In this document: positions 1 to 8,964 of the stretch, piece by piece
Layout: each line of letters opens with the position of its first letter
How positions within the stretch are numbered: the stretch's first letter is position 1
NCBI RefSeq assembly: GCF_011682045.1
Contig: NZ_VVIW01000006.1
Span: forward strand, 248,001-312,000
Length of the DNA stretch: 64,000 bases
From: Massilia aquatica
GTDB taxonomy: Bacteria > Pseudomonadota > Gammaproteobacteria > Burkholderiales > Burkholderiaceae_D
Reading direction: 5' to 3'
The notes under the pieces: generated by a model
Seen by the model: only the letters and a program-made list of their open reading frames with translations
The model's database searches: none
What the model was told of the DNA's origin: nothing
Position numbers and translations under genes: made by a program

Positions 1-1222
1 CCAGCTGGTCGATGCGTTTACTAAAGGCGGCGATGATGTTGCCGACCATTTTCTGGACGCGCGCCTTGTTCTCGGCCGGGAAGTGGCGTTCCACGTACAG
101 GCGTCCGACCGGTTCGTCGAGCGCTTCGTTGGTGGCGGCCAGCGCGCGCTTCCAGCGCGGCGATTGCTGCGGCGTGCCGGTCATGGCTTTGCCGGAAAAT
201 TCGAAACGCTGGTCGGCGAAGGCTTTCGGCAGGGTCGGGGCGAAGTGGTTTATCTGGTGGAAGGCGAGGAAGTCCTTCCAGGTCGCGATGTCGGTGCTCT
301 CGACCAGCGCGGCGGCGCCAGTCACGGCGCTCGGGTGCCAGACGATGAATTTGTCGGCGCCCGACAGGCCCGCGCTCTTGAAGAACGCGTTCCAGTCCAT
401 GCCCGGCGCCCGGGCGGCGAAGTCCTTGAGCGTCCAGCTGTTGTTGGCCTTGAGGACGTCGGCCGAATCTTCACGGCTGGCGTGCGACTGGGCGATCTTC
501 ATTTCGAGGTCGAACACCTTGGCGGCGCGCGCGTCGGCATTGAGGAAGCCGGCCAGCTTGAGCATGGCGCCGATGTGCTGCTTGTACTTGGTGCGCAGTT
601 CGGCCATGCGCGGGCTGTCGGTCAGGTAGTAGGCGCGGTCGGGCATGCCCAGGCCGCCCTGCAGCAGGTAGGGCGTGTTGCGGGACGGGTCGTTCAGGCC
701 CTGGGCGATCCACAGGCCGAACAGGTTTTCGGTAAAGAAGTTGGTGGCGTTGAGCGGGTCGACGTCGGCGCGCAGCGATTGGCCCAGCGCGCGCGTGAGC
801 GCGGTCTTGTCCTTGATGGCGTCGATTTTTGCCAGCAGCGGCTTGAGGGGCACCGTGCCTTGCGCTTCGATGGCCGCTTCGTCCATGAAGGTGTTGTAGA
901 AATCGGCGACCTTGCGCGCGTCGCCGCTGGCTTTTTTATCGGCCGAGACTTCTTCGATCAGTTTGACGATGCGCGCGTTGCTCGTTTCGGCCATGGCGGC
1001 AAAGGCGCCCCAGCTGCTGCGGTCGGCCGGGATCTCGGTTTTGGCGAGCCAGTCGCCATTGGCGTAGGCGAAGAAGTCGTCGCCCGGCAGCACCGGGGCG
1101 GTGATGGCCTTGGCGGCCGGCGCCGCGTCCTGGCCGGCGCCATGCGCAGGCGCGAAGGCGAAGGAGGCGCCGCACAGGGCGAGGGTCAATGCGGTCTTGA
1201 TCGGGGTCCAATGTGTTTTCAT
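1..1222 (-). CDS. M13 family metallopeptidase, copy 1 (3' end outside window)
   Basis: This is the N-terminal 407 codons of a neprilysin/PepO-type zinc endopeptidase; the reading frame runs off the window start without a stop. It opens with an exported leader (MKTHWTPIKTALTLALCG...) and matches the downstream neighbour at 1287-3320 almost throughout, including FFAYANGDWLAKTEIPADRS and the LWIAQGLNDPSRNTPYLLQG block. The family is known to cleave peptides extracytoplasmically. The HExxH zinc motif of the family lies near residue 520, so it is outside the window and catalytic competence cannot be judged. It is transcribed in the same direction as copy 2, with a 64-nt gap, which suggests tandem duplication. 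Confidence 0.9.
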   Translation of the reverse strand, partial: MKTHWTPIKTALTLALCGASFAFAPAHGAGQDAAPAAKAITAPVLPGDDFFAYANGDWLAKTEIPADRSSWGAFAAMAETSNARIVKLIEEVSADKKASGDARKVADFYNTFMDEAAIEAQGTVPLKPLLAKIDAIKDKTALTRALGQSLRADVDPLNATNFFTENLFGLWIAQGLNDPSRNTPYLLQGGLGMPDRAYYLTDSPRMAELRTKYKQHIGAMLKLAGFLNADARAAKVFDLEMKIAQSHASREDSADVLKANNSWTLKDFAARAPGMDWNAFFKSAGLSGADKFIVWHPSAVTGAAALVESTDIATWKDFLAFHQINHFAPTLPKAFADQRFEFSGKAMTGTPQQSPRWKRALAATNEALDEPVGRLYVERHFPAENKARVQKMVGNIIAAFSKRIDQL

Positions 1223-1286
1223 GTCGTTCCTTGATACGGTGTTCTATTAAAAAGGCGGTGTCGGCCAGCGATCTGGCCGTGCGGGT

Positions 1287-3320
1287 CTAGAAGACTTTCA
1301 CGCGCGCCGCCGGCGCCAGGTACAGGAACTGGCCCGGCTTGACGTCGAAGGCGTTATACCACTGGTCGAGATTGCGCACGGTGGCGGCGCGATATTCGCT
1401 GGGCGCGAAGGCGTCGCTCAGCAAGCGTTTGCGCGCAACCGCGTCGCCCACTATGGCCGGCACCAGGCGCGCATAGCCGAGGAAGAACTCGCGGTCGGCG
1501 CCGTCCGGCGCCGGTTTGCCGGCCAGCGTGGCCTGGTAAGCGTCGTAGGCTACCGACACGCCGGCCAGATCGCCCACGTTTTCGATCAGCGTCTGCCGGC
1601 CGTTGATGGCCATGTCGGGAAATGGTTTGTAGGCGCTGAACTGCGCGGCCAGTTTATCGGCGGCGATATTGAAGCGGGCCTTGTCCTCCCCGGTCCACCA
1701 GCTGCTCAAACGCCCACGTGCGTCGAATTGCGCGCCCTCGTCCATGTAGCCGTGGCTGATCTCGTGGCCGATCGCTGAGCCGATCGCGCCATAATTGTGC
1801 GCGTCGGACGCCTTGGGATCGAAGTAAGGCGGCTGCAGGAACGCCGCTGGAAAGTGCAGGACATTTTGCAGCGCCACGAATGGATTGGCCTGCCTTACCT
1901 GCATCGGCAAGGCGCGCGGATCGCCAGCTTGTTTCAGAAGCGAGATCTGCTGCCCGTAGTGGAACTGCTCGGCGCGCACGGCGTTGCCAAGGGCGTCGCC
2001 CGGCACAACCTTCAGGCCCTCGTAAGAGCGCCAGCGGTCCGGGTATCCCACCACGACCACCATGTTCTTCAGTTTTTCCCTGGCGTGGGCGCGCGTGGCC
2101 GGGGCCATCCACGCGAGCTGGTCGATGCGTTTGCCGAAGGCGGCGGTGATGTCGCGCGCGATCTTCTGCACGCGCTCCTTGTTCTCGGCCGGGAAGTAGC
2201 GTTCGACATACAGGCGTCCAAGCGGGTCCCCCAGCGCGCGGGCGGTCGCGTTCAATGCATCGTCCCGGCGTGGGGCCGGCTCCTGGCGGCGGCTGAGTAT
2301 CTTGCCGGAGAAGGCGAAACGCTGGTTTTCGAACGCAGCCGGCAAGGTACCTGCGAAGTGGTTTACCAGATGATAGGCGAGGTAGTCCTTCCAGATTGCC
2401 ACGTCGGTGCTCTCGACCAGCGCCGCGGCCGTCGTCATCGCCGCCGGATGCCAGACGATGAACTCGCGCGCGCCGCCCAAGCCGGCGCTGTCGAAAAATG
2501 CCGCCCAGTCCATGCCGGGCGCACGCGCATTGAAGTCCTTCAGGGTCCAGCTGTTGTTTGCCTTGTTGGCGTCGCCCGATTCGGCGTCGCCCGCGTACGT
2601 CTGGGCGATCCGTGTTTCGAGTTCCAGCACCCTGGCGGCGCGCGCGTCGGCGTCGGGGTAGCCGGCCAGCGTGAGCATGACGCCGATATTGTGGCGGTAT
2701 CTGGCGCGCATGTCGGCCATGCGCGCCTCCTGGCCCAGGTAGTAGGGACGGTAGGGCATGCCAAGGCCGCCCTGCACCAGATAGGGCATGTTGCGGGTCG
2801 CATCGTTCAGCCCCTGCCCTACCCACAGCCCGAACAGGTTCTGGGTAAAAAATTCGCCTTTGTTGAGCGGATCGACATCGGCCCGCAGCGAGGCGCCCAG
2901 GGCGCGCGCCAGCTGCGCCTTGTCCTCGATGGCGTCGATCTTCGCCAGCAGCGGCTTGAGGGGCGCGCTGCCTTTGGCCTCGATGGCCGCTTGGTCCATG
3001 TAGGCGCCGTAAAAATCGGCCACCTTGCGCGCCTCGCCGCTGGCCTTTTTGCTGGCCGCGACTTCCCCGATCAGCCGCACGATGCGCGCATCGACCTCGG
3101 CGCCGATGGACTCGGCCAGTGACCAGCTGCCGCGCCCGGCCGGCACCTCGGTGCGATTGAGCCAGTCGGCGTTGGCGTAGTAGTAGAAATCAGCGCCGGG
3201 CAGGGGCGCTGCCGGCGCAGGCGCGGACTGGCCGGCGCCGTAGGCCGGCGCAAAGACGGCCGCGGCGCCGCACAGGGCGAGTTTCAGGGCGGTCTTGAGC
3301 GGCGTCCAGTTGGTTGTCAT
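1287..3320 (-). CDS. M13 family metallopeptidase, copy 2
   Basis: Complete 677-residue neprilysin/PepO-like zinc peptidase, the usual length for the family. A signal peptide covers about residues 1-29 (ends AYGAG). The zinc motif HEISH is at residues 519-523 and the third ligand is probably E580 in IENVGDLAG, the family's ENxxD-type motif. The protein should hydrolyse peptides in the periplasm or outside the cell. It lies 24 nt downstream of the M1 aminopeptidase and upstream of a paralogue, all on one strand, so the three exported peptidases may be co-transcribed. The start at 3320 is supported by the leader and by alignment with the leader of copy 1. Confidence 0.95.
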   Translation of the reverse strand: MTTNWTPLKTALKLALCGAAAVFAPAYGAGQSAPAPAAPLPGADFYYYANADWLNRTEVPAGRGSWSLAESIGAEVDARIVRLIGEVAASKKASGEARKVADFYGAYMDQAAIEAKGSAPLKPLLAKIDAIEDKAQLARALGASLRADVDPLNKGEFFTQNLFGLWVGQGLNDATRNMPYLVQGGLGMPYRPYYLGQEARMADMRARYRHNIGVMLTLAGYPDADARAARVLELETRIAQTYAGDAESGDANKANNSWTLKDFNARAPGMDWAAFFDSAGLGGAREFIVWHPAAMTTAAALVESTDVAIWKDYLAYHLVNHFAGTLPAAFENQRFAFSGKILSRRQEPAPRRDDALNATARALGDPLGRLYVERYFPAENKERVQKIARDITAAFGKRIDQLAWMAPATRAHAREKLKNMVVVVGYPDRWRSYEGLKVVPGDALGNAVRAEQFHYGQQISLLKQAGDPRALPMQVRQANPFVALQNVLHFPAAFLQPPYFDPKASDAHNYGAIGSAIGHEISHGYMDEGAQFDARGRLSSWWTGEDKARFNIAADKLAAQFSAYKPFPDMAINGRQTLIENVGDLAGVSVAYDAYQATLAGKPAPDGADREFFLGYARLVPAIVGDAVARKRLLSDAFAPSEYRAATVRNLDQWYNAFDVKPGQFLYLAPAARVKVF

Positions 3321-3344
3321 GTCGGGCCTCGGTTCGGTGGGGCT

Positions 3345-5972
3345 CTATTTTAGCGCCGCGCGCACTTGCGGCAGCAAACGGGCTTTCTGGGCGGCGCGGG
3401 TGCGCACGGCGTTGGCCACGCGTTGCGCTTCGACCTGGGCATCGGGGCCGAAGTGCTGCTTCACGTACGCTTCCATCATCTCGGCATGGGCCGGATTGGA
3501 GGAGGACGATACCACGCTAGGGAGAAAGCTATTCTGGTCGCCCGATTCCTGGTCCTTCATCAATGCCGCGCGGTTGGCGGTGGCGAAAGCCCACGCCAGC
3601 TCCACGTGTTGGGCGCGAGCCACGGCCGGCACCAGGGTGGAAGTGAGCTGCGGCGGCAGTTCGGGCGAGAGCGCCATTGCCAGGGTGCGCCTGGCCAGGG
3701 CCGGGTCGCTCGCCAATGTCATGGAGCGCGCGTAGCGGTTGCGTTCTTCGACGGTCTGGGATTGCGCCAGGCGGCTGGCCAGCGCGTCGTAGGTGGCGGC
3801 GTCGCCGTGGCGGCCGGCCACGCGTATGACGAAGTCGATCATCGACGGCGACACGCTGGCCGGGTCTTTCAGGAAGCGCGCGAAGCGGGCGCGCCCTTCG
3901 GCGATCACGGCCGGGTCGCCGACCTTGGCCAGCGCGCCGGCCAGCAAGGCGCGCAGCTGGCGCTCTTCGGTCGATTCGCCCGGCTTGTCGTCCCAGCCGA
4001 GGCGCGCAAACTTGGGCGCCGCCAGGCTGGTGATGTAGCGCCGCACCAGTGCGCGTTCCGGTTCGCCCTCGGCCAGGTTGTCGAGCGTGGAGAGGCTGTC
4101 GAGCATGGCGTTCCACACCGCCAGGCGCGGCTCGTCCGCGTAGGCCGATGCCAGCGTGACGTAGCTGGCCAACTGCACGCGGTCGGCCTGGACCAGGCTC
4201 CAGGTGTCGCCCAGCAGCTTGAGGCGGGTGGTGTCGGGCAGTTTGGCGGCCTGCCCCGCCAGCGCGTCGAAGCCGGCCTGGTCGTACTGGACGCGGAAGT
4301 AGCCCACGCTGGCCGGGTCGATCACCAGTGCGCCCTCGCACGAGGGCTGGGTGACGGTGGTGCTGGCGCCGGAGAACAGGGCGTAGCTGGCCTTGCCGCC
4401 AACGGTACCGACTTGCACCGGCACGTTCCACAGGCGTTTTTCGACCGCCGGTTCGTCGAGGCGGAACTGCTCCTGCGACAAGGTGACGCGGCGCTTGCCG
4501 TCGGTGCAGCTTTGCTCGACCTTCAGCAGCGGGAAGCCGGGCTGCGTGGTCCAGTCGGAGGCCAGCTTTTCGACCGGCTTGCCGGTGGCCTTTTCGAGCG
4601 CGGCCCAGAGGTCGGCGCTGGTGGTGTTGCCGTACTGGTGCTTGGCCATGTAGGCGCGGATGCCCTTGCGGAACGGTTCTTCGCCCAGATAGGCTTCGAG
4701 CATGCGCAGGAAGGCCTGGCCCTTGGTGTAGGTGATGTCGTCAAAGGCGTCGGCGGCCTGCGCTTCGGTCAGCACCGGGGTCTGGATCGGATGCGTGGTC
4801 TTGCGCGCGTCCAGGTTCATCACGCTTTCGCGGTTGGCCAGCGCGGCCAGCTGCACGCGCCACTCGGGATGGAAATGGTCGGTGGCCTTGGCCGCCATCC
4901 AGGAAGCGAAACCTTCGTTGAGCCACAGGTTGTCCCACCAGCCCATGGTCACCAGGTTGCCGAACCACTGGTGCGCCACTTCGTGGGCGTTGATGCCAAA
5001 CGAGGTCTGGCGCACGCTGTCGGGACTTTTTTGCGGGTCGACCAGGAGCGTCGATTCGTTGTAGACGATGCCGCCCCAGTTTTCCATGGCGCCGTTAAAG
5101 CCGCCGGGGATGGCAATCTGGTCGAGTTTGGCCAGCGGGTAAGGCACGCCGAAGTAGTTGTTGTAGTAGCGCAGCAGGTCCTTGGTGGCGGCCAGCGCAT
5201 AGGCCGCCGAGGGCAGCTTGCCTTCGGTGGTGACGATGCCGATGTCGACGCCGTCCTGCCTGGCGCTGACCCGTTCCAGCTGGCCGGCGACCAGCACGAA
5301 CAGGTAGCTCGGCATCTTGGGCGTGACGCCGAAGTGGAAGCGCTGCAGGCCGCCGTCGAGCTTTTCCTGGCGTTCGAGCGGGGTGTTGGAGTAAGCCTTG
5401 AAGTTCGACGGCAGGTCGACGGTGAGCTTGAAGGCGGCGCGGAAGGCCGGTTCGTCCCAGGTCGGCAGCAGGCGGCGCGTGTCGGTCGGTTCCATGTTGG
5501 TGGCGATCATGGTGCGGGCGGCGCTGCCGGCCTTGTACTTCATGTGGAACATGCCGCGCGCTTCGCGGTTGATCAGGCCGTGGAACTTGAGGGCGAGGTT
5601 GTAGCGCCCCGGCGCGAGCGGCTGCGCCAGCGCGAAGCTGAGCGTTTCCTGTTCCTTGTCGATGAGCGGCGCCAGTTTGATGGCGCCGATGTTCTTGCCG
5701 GACAGGCTGGCCGCGTCGATCTCGATATCGACGGCGTTGAGCATGATGCGCGAGGTAGTCTTGAGTACTTCGATTTCGACCGTCTGGGAACCGAGGAAGG
5801 TGTTGGCGGCCAGGTCGGGAATCAGGTGGGCGGCGTATTGCACCGGTACGATATCCTTGGGCAGCTTGCCCGGCGTGGTGGCGAAGGTGTACGGGGCTTC
5901 GGCGTTGGCGGCGAAGGCGGTACAGGCCAGCGCGATGGCGGCGGCGAGGCGGAGCTGTTTCAATAATGTCAT
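3345..5972 (-). CDS. M1 family aminopeptidase, exported
   Basis: Zinc aminopeptidase of the M1 family, 875 residues, predicted to remove N-terminal amino acids from peptides in the periplasm. A signal peptide of about 23 residues ends CTAFAANA. The exopeptidase motif GAMEN is at about 294-298, and the zinc site is HEVAH at 330-334 with E353 in WLNEGF. A C-terminal ERAP1-like helical domain fills the last 300 residues. The frame stays open far upstream, but the start at 5972 is chosen because it gives a signal peptide and follows a purine-rich AAGAGA; the extension would overlap the divergent HDOD gene. It heads the run of exported peptidases at 1-5972. Confidence 0.95.
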   Translation of the reverse strand: MTLLKQLRLAAAIALACTAFAANAEAPYTFATTPGKLPKDIVPVQYAAHLIPDLAANTFLGSQTVEIEVLKTTSRIMLNAVDIEIDAASLSGKNIGAIKLAPLIDKEQETLSFALAQPLAPGRYNLALKFHGLINREARGMFHMKYKAGSAARTMIATNMEPTDTRRLLPTWDEPAFRAAFKLTVDLPSNFKAYSNTPLERQEKLDGGLQRFHFGVTPKMPSYLFVLVAGQLERVSARQDGVDIGIVTTEGKLPSAAYALAATKDLLRYYNNYFGVPYPLAKLDQIAIPGGFNGAMENWGGIVYNESTLLVDPQKSPDSVRQTSFGINAHEVAHQWFGNLVTMGWWDNLWLNEGFASWMAAKATDHFHPEWRVQLAALANRESVMNLDARKTTHPIQTPVLTEAQAADAFDDITYTKGQAFLRMLEAYLGEEPFRKGIRAYMAKHQYGNTTSADLWAALEKATGKPVEKLASDWTTQPGFPLLKVEQSCTDGKRRVTLSQEQFRLDEPAVEKRLWNVPVQVGTVGGKASYALFSGASTTVTQPSCEGALVIDPASVGYFRVQYDQAGFDALAGQAAKLPDTTRLKLLGDTWSLVQADRVQLASYVTLASAYADEPRLAVWNAMLDSLSTLDNLAEGEPERALVRRYITSLAAPKFARLGWDDKPGESTEERQLRALLAGALAKVGDPAVIAEGRARFARFLKDPASVSPSMIDFVIRVAGRHGDAATYDALASRLAQSQTVEERNRYARSMTLASDPALARRTLAMALSPELPPQLTSTLVPAVARAQHVELAWAFATANRAALMKDQESGDQNSFLPSVVSSSSNPAHAEMMEAYVKQHFGPDAQVEAQRVANAVRTRAAQKARLLPQVRAALK

Positions 5973-6170
5973 GTCTGTTCTCTTTTCATGGCGGCGCCAG
6001 GTCCGGCGCATTTTTCCCAGCCTGCACTGTAATGGAGGGCCGGGCGAAATGCTTGCCAAATGCGACAAACCGCAGAATACGCCGCCAGAGTGCGAAAAAT
6101 GCGAACCGTAGCGGCAGTGGCGCGCGCGGGAGGTTTTGTATATAGTCACCCTGCCCCAACAGGAGACACG

Positions 6171-6998
6171 ATGACCCTTGAAGCCTTGCTGCAAAATCCG
6201 AACGCCCTGCCCTCCGCGCCCAAAGTGGTGGCCGAACTGATCAGCAGCTTCGACGACCCCGATGTGGCGGTCGAAGAAATCGCGCGCAAGCTCTCGCTCG
6301 ACCCGGTCCTGAGCGCCAAGCTGCTGCGGCTGGCCAATTCGGCCTACTATCATGTGTCGCGCCGGATCGGCAATGTGGGCGGCGCGGTGCGCATGCTCGG
6401 GTTCGTGACGGTGCGCACCCTGGTGATCAGTTCGGGCCTGGTGGGCAGTTTCAAGACGGTGCCGGGGCTGGACCTGAAGCGCTTCTGGCGCTACAGCCTG
6501 CACACGGCGGTGGCGGCCAAGTGGATCGCCAAGCAGATCGGCGCCAATACCGACCTGGCGTTTACGATCGGGATGATGCACGGGATCGGGCAGCTGGTGA
6601 TGCATGCGGGCGTGGCGCAGCAGGCGCGCGAACTCGATCAGACGGTCGGGCCGTACGAGAACGGCCGGATCGCGGCCGAGCGCGATCTGTTCGGCTACGA
6701 CTTCGGCGTGGTGGGGGCGGAACTGGCGCTGCGCTGGAAGTTCCCGGACCTGTTTCACCAGACCTTGCGCCATTTTGCCGAGCCGACGCCGGAGTCGCCC
6801 TCGTACCGGATGGCGGCGGTGATTCACCTGGCCGTGCTGCGCGCGCGCTACGAGGAGCGCCAGCCGAACGACGAGGAACTGGCGGCGTGCTTTACGCCGG
6901 CGCTGGCGACCGGGCTGGGCGTGGCGCCGGAGGCCGTGTTCGCGGGAATTCCGCCGCTCGGGGAACTCAGTGGCGGGCTGGAAGAGCTTATCAATTAA
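6171..6998 (+). CDS. HDOD domain-containing protein
   Basis: A 275-residue HDOD protein, a catalytically dead relative of HD-GYP/HD phosphohydrolases. It starts PSAPKVVAELISSFDDPDVA and carries the typical LSLDPVLSAKLLRLANSAYY block, followed by the HDOD fold to about residue 200. Such proteins work in signalling and often in control of motility or c-di-GMP responses; the specific role here is unknown. The start at 6171 is preceded by AGGAG at 6161-6165; the longer frame upstream has no ribosome site. It is divergent from the M1 peptidase gene, and the FliT-like gene follows 122 nt later. Confidence 0.85.
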   Translation: MTLEALLQNPNALPSAPKVVAELISSFDDPDVAVEEIARKLSLDPVLSAKLLRLANSAYYHVSRRIGNVGGAVRMLGFVTVRTLVISSGLVGSFKTVPGLDLKRFWRYSLHTAVAAKWIAKQIGANTDLAFTIGMMHGIGQLVMHAGVAQQARELDQTVGPYENGRIAAERDLFGYDFGVVGAELALRWKFPDLFHQTLRHFAEPTPESPSYRMAAVIHLAVLRARYEERQPNDEELAACFTPALATGLGVAPEAVFAGIPPLGELSGGLEELIN

Positions 6999-7046
6999 GC
7001 ATTATTTACCGGGCTAAAAATATTTTCAGATTTTTTTGAAAAATCC

Positions 7047-7073
7047 TAAAGTTCCGCGCAATCCCGCCGTAAT
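7047..7073 (+). promoter_or_regulatory. sigma-28 (FliA)-type promoter for the FliT-like gene
   Basis: TAAAGTTC at 7047-7054, an 11-nt spacer, then GCCGTAAT at 7066-7073. The FliA consensus is TAAAGTTT-N11-GCCGATAA, so the -35 matches 7 of 8 positions with exact spacing, and the -10 matches GCCG plus one further position. It sits about 50 nt upstream of the FliT-like start codon. Nearly the same -35 precedes the YjfB-like gene at 16525. Confidence 0.6.
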
Positions 7074-7120
7074 GGAAGGACACGCGGTAATCTTTATAAA
7101 TTTTTTGGCCAGGTGAGCGC

Positions 7121-7399
7121 ATGACCTCCAACGAAGTTCTCTCGATGTACGAAAATATTGCTGGCCTGACTGGCAAGATGGCGGTTGCGGCAAAAGCAGG
7201 CGACTGGAACGGCCTGACCAAGCTGGAAATGCAGTGCAAGCAGCAGGCGGCGGCGGTCAAGACCGGCGTGCCGGCACTCGATGGGGCGCCACGGATGCGC
7301 AAGATCGACCTGCTCAAGCAGATCATGGCCAACGACCGCGCCGTGCGCGAGATTACCGAACCGTGGCAGTTGTCCGATGTGATGTGCGCAACGCACTGA
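7121..7399 (+). CDS. fliT: FliT-like flagellar protein
   Basis: A 92-residue helical protein that resembles betaproteobacterial FliT, a flagellar export chaperone and FlhDC antagonist in enterobacteria. It shows a YENIAGLTGKMAVAAKAGDW helix and a conserved RMRKIDLLKQIMANDRAVRE block near the C-terminus. AGGTGA at 7111-7116 is the ribosome site. It is an orphan: no fliS or fliD lies beside it in the window. A FliA-type promoter upstream supports a late flagellar class. The assignment rests on family feel and promoter, not on a search. Confidence 0.65.
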   Translation: MTSNEVLSMYENIAGLTGKMAVAAKAGDWNGLTKLEMQCKQQAAAVKTGVPALDGAPRMRKIDLLKQIMANDRAVREITEPWQLSDVMCATH

Positions 7400-7422
7400 G
7401 CTGGTTTTCAAGAAGTAAAACG

Positions 7423-7446
7423 AAAGCGCCCGAGGGCGCTTTTTTA
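7423..7446 (+). terminator. Rho-independent terminator after the FliT-like gene
   Basis: AAAGCGCCC at 7423-7431 pairs with GGGCGCTTT at 7434-7442, followed by more T residues. It lies between the convergent FliT-like and aminotransferase genes and could serve both. Confidence 0.75.
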
Positions 7447-7461
7447 TTGGCGTGGCGCCGG

Positions 7462-8682
7462 TCAACCCGCCACGGCCAGTTTCAAGGCCAGTGCAATCCC
7501 CTCCGCCGCCTGGGTAATCTCGGGCAGCGATGGAAAGCTCGGGGCGATGCGGATATGGCTGTCCTGCGGGTCGAGCCCGTACGGATAGGCAGCGCCAGCG
7601 GGCGTGAGCGTGATGCCGGCTTCCCTGGCCAGCGCGATGGTCTTTTTGGCCGCGCCCGGCGGCGTTACCAGATCGATGAAATAGCCGCCCTTCGGCACCG
7701 TCCACGACACCCCCGGCACATCGCCCAGGTGCGCGCCGAACTGCGCCAGCACGGCGTCGAACTTGGGCTTGAGCAGGGCCGCGTGGCGCGTCATCAGGGC
7801 CTCCACGGTCGCAGTGTCTTTCAACAGGCGCACGTGGCGCAGCTGGTTGATCTTGTCCGGACCGATGCTGCGGATGCCCGCGTGCTTCGTCCACCAGGCG
7901 ATATTGGCCGGCGACGACGCCAGCGCGGCAATGCCCGACCCGGCCCAGCTGACCTTCGAGGTCGAGGCGAACACGATCGCCCGGTCCGGATTGCCAGCTT
8001 CGGCGCAGGCGCCAATGACCTCGGCGATGCGCACCTTCTCATCCGTCAGATGATGGAAGCGATAGGCGTCGTCCCACAGCAGGCGGAAGTCCGGCGCGGC
8101 GGTATTCATGGCGGCCAGGCGGCGCACCACCGCGTCCGAGTACACCGTGCCGGACGGATTGCTGTACTTGGGCACGCACCACATGCCCTTGATGCTGGCG
8201 TCATTCGCAACCAGGCGCTCGACGAGATCCATGTCCGGGCCGTCGTCGGTGAGCGGCACGTTGATCATCTTGATGCCGCGCGCTTCGCAGATCGAAAAAT
8301 GGCGGTCGTAGCCCGGTACCGGGCACAGGAACACCGGCTGCTGGCCGACCCATGGCTGGCCGCCCGGCACGCCGTTCAACAGCGCGTACACGATCACATC
8401 GTGCATCAGCGACAGGCTGGCGCTGCTGTCGACCACGACCTGCGCGCCTGGGACGTCGAGCAGGCTGCCGAACAGCGCGCGCGCTTCGGGCAGGCCCACG
8501 CCCAGGCCGTAATTGCGGGCGTCGGCGCCGTCGGCCGCGCTAAAGCCGGGCAAGGCGTCGAGCAGGTCGTTGGACAGGTCAAGTTGTTCGGGAGAGGGTT
8601 TGCCGCGGGACATGTCGAGCTTGAGTCCGCGTTGCAGGAACAGGTCGTATTGCGCTTGTGCTGGGTTTGCTGCCGTCGTCAT
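7462..8682 (-). CDS. Fold-type I aminotransferase (aspartate aminotransferase, type Ic-like)
   Basis: PLP-dependent aminotransferase of 406 residues, close to the unusual aspartate aminotransferase group that begins with LDMSRGKPSPEQLDLSNDLL. The Schiff-base lysine is probably K243 in FASTSKVSWAGSG. The protein should transfer the amino group between aspartate or a related amino acid and 2-oxoglutarate in the cytosol; substrate choice cannot be read from sequence. The ATG at 8682 follows AAAGG; an in-frame upstream ATG at 8709 is possible but lacks a good site. A TATACT -10 lies about 30 nt upstream on the minus strand. The gene stands alone, converging on the FliT-like gene. Confidence 0.85.
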   Translation of the reverse strand: MTTAANPAQAQYDLFLQRGLKLDMSRGKPSPEQLDLSNDLLDALPGFSAADGADARNYGLGVGLPEARALFGSLLDVPGAQVVVDSSASLSLMHDVIVYALLNGVPGGQPWVGQQPVFLCPVPGYDRHFSICEARGIKMINVPLTDDGPDMDLVERLVANDASIKGMWCVPKYSNPSGTVYSDAVVRRLAAMNTAAPDFRLLWDDAYRFHHLTDEKVRIAEVIGACAEAGNPDRAIVFASTSKVSWAGSGIAALASSPANIAWWTKHAGIRSIGPDKINQLRHVRLLKDTATVEALMTRHAALLKPKFDAVLAQFGAHLGDVPGVSWTVPKGGYFIDLVTPPGAAKKTIALAREAGITLTPAGAAYPYGLDPQDSHIRIAPSFPSLPEITQAAEGIALALKLAVAG

Positions 8683-8764
8683 GTGCTTGCCTTTGGTGAT
8701 GAGGGTCACCGAAGAGTATAGCTTGAAGGCAAATTGATCGCTGGGGGAGGAAAGAATTCTGGAG

Positions 8765-8964
8765 AGCGATCACCAGGTATCTCCTGGTGTCGCCTCTTGC
8801 CGGTTGCATCCGGCGTCCGCTAGCGCATCGTTGGCTGGCGGACCGCTTCCGGGGACAGGCGTTTCTTCAACGATTATCTGCTTGCCGCGCCACGCTATCG
8901 TTGGTGGCTGCGCCAGATCCTGGGCCCGTTTTTGCAGTCCCGCAGGACTACGGAAACAAGTATA
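8765..8964 (-). ncRNA. Candidate structured RNA in the intergenic region upstream of the aminotransferase
   Basis: The gap 8683-9042 has no credible gene but holds four consecutive hairpins: CACCAGG/CCTGGTG (8771-8789), a 10-bp stem GTCCGCTAGC/GCTGGCGGAC (8815-8843), GCCAC/GTGGC (8889-8908) and AGTCC/GGACT (8936-8949). The loops of the second and third both contain ATCGTTG (8827-8833, 8897-8903), and the linker between them carries the exact complement CAACGAT (8868-8874). A minus-strand TATACT at 8964-8959 could start a transcript of roughly 185 nt. It could be a small RNA or an aminotransferase leader; no known family was recognised. Confidence 0.35.

Noticed and set aside
3366-5966. An 866-codon open frame on the plus strand opposite the M1 aminopeptidase
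   Set aside because: It is an antisense shadow of a high-GC gene: composition is dominated by G, A, V, R, H and Q with no domain, and the opposite strand has a full M1 peptidase.
5973-6827. N-terminal extension of the M1 aminopeptidase frame to 6827
   Set aside because: It would remove the signal peptide from the N-terminus and overlap the HDOD gene on the other strand; translation lacks similarity to anything recognisable.
8765-8964. 6S RNA or SRP RNA as the identity of the structured region
   Set aside because: No conserved SRP loop (GGAAGGAAGC-type) and no single long 6S-like stem with complementary ends could be drawn; left as unassigned.
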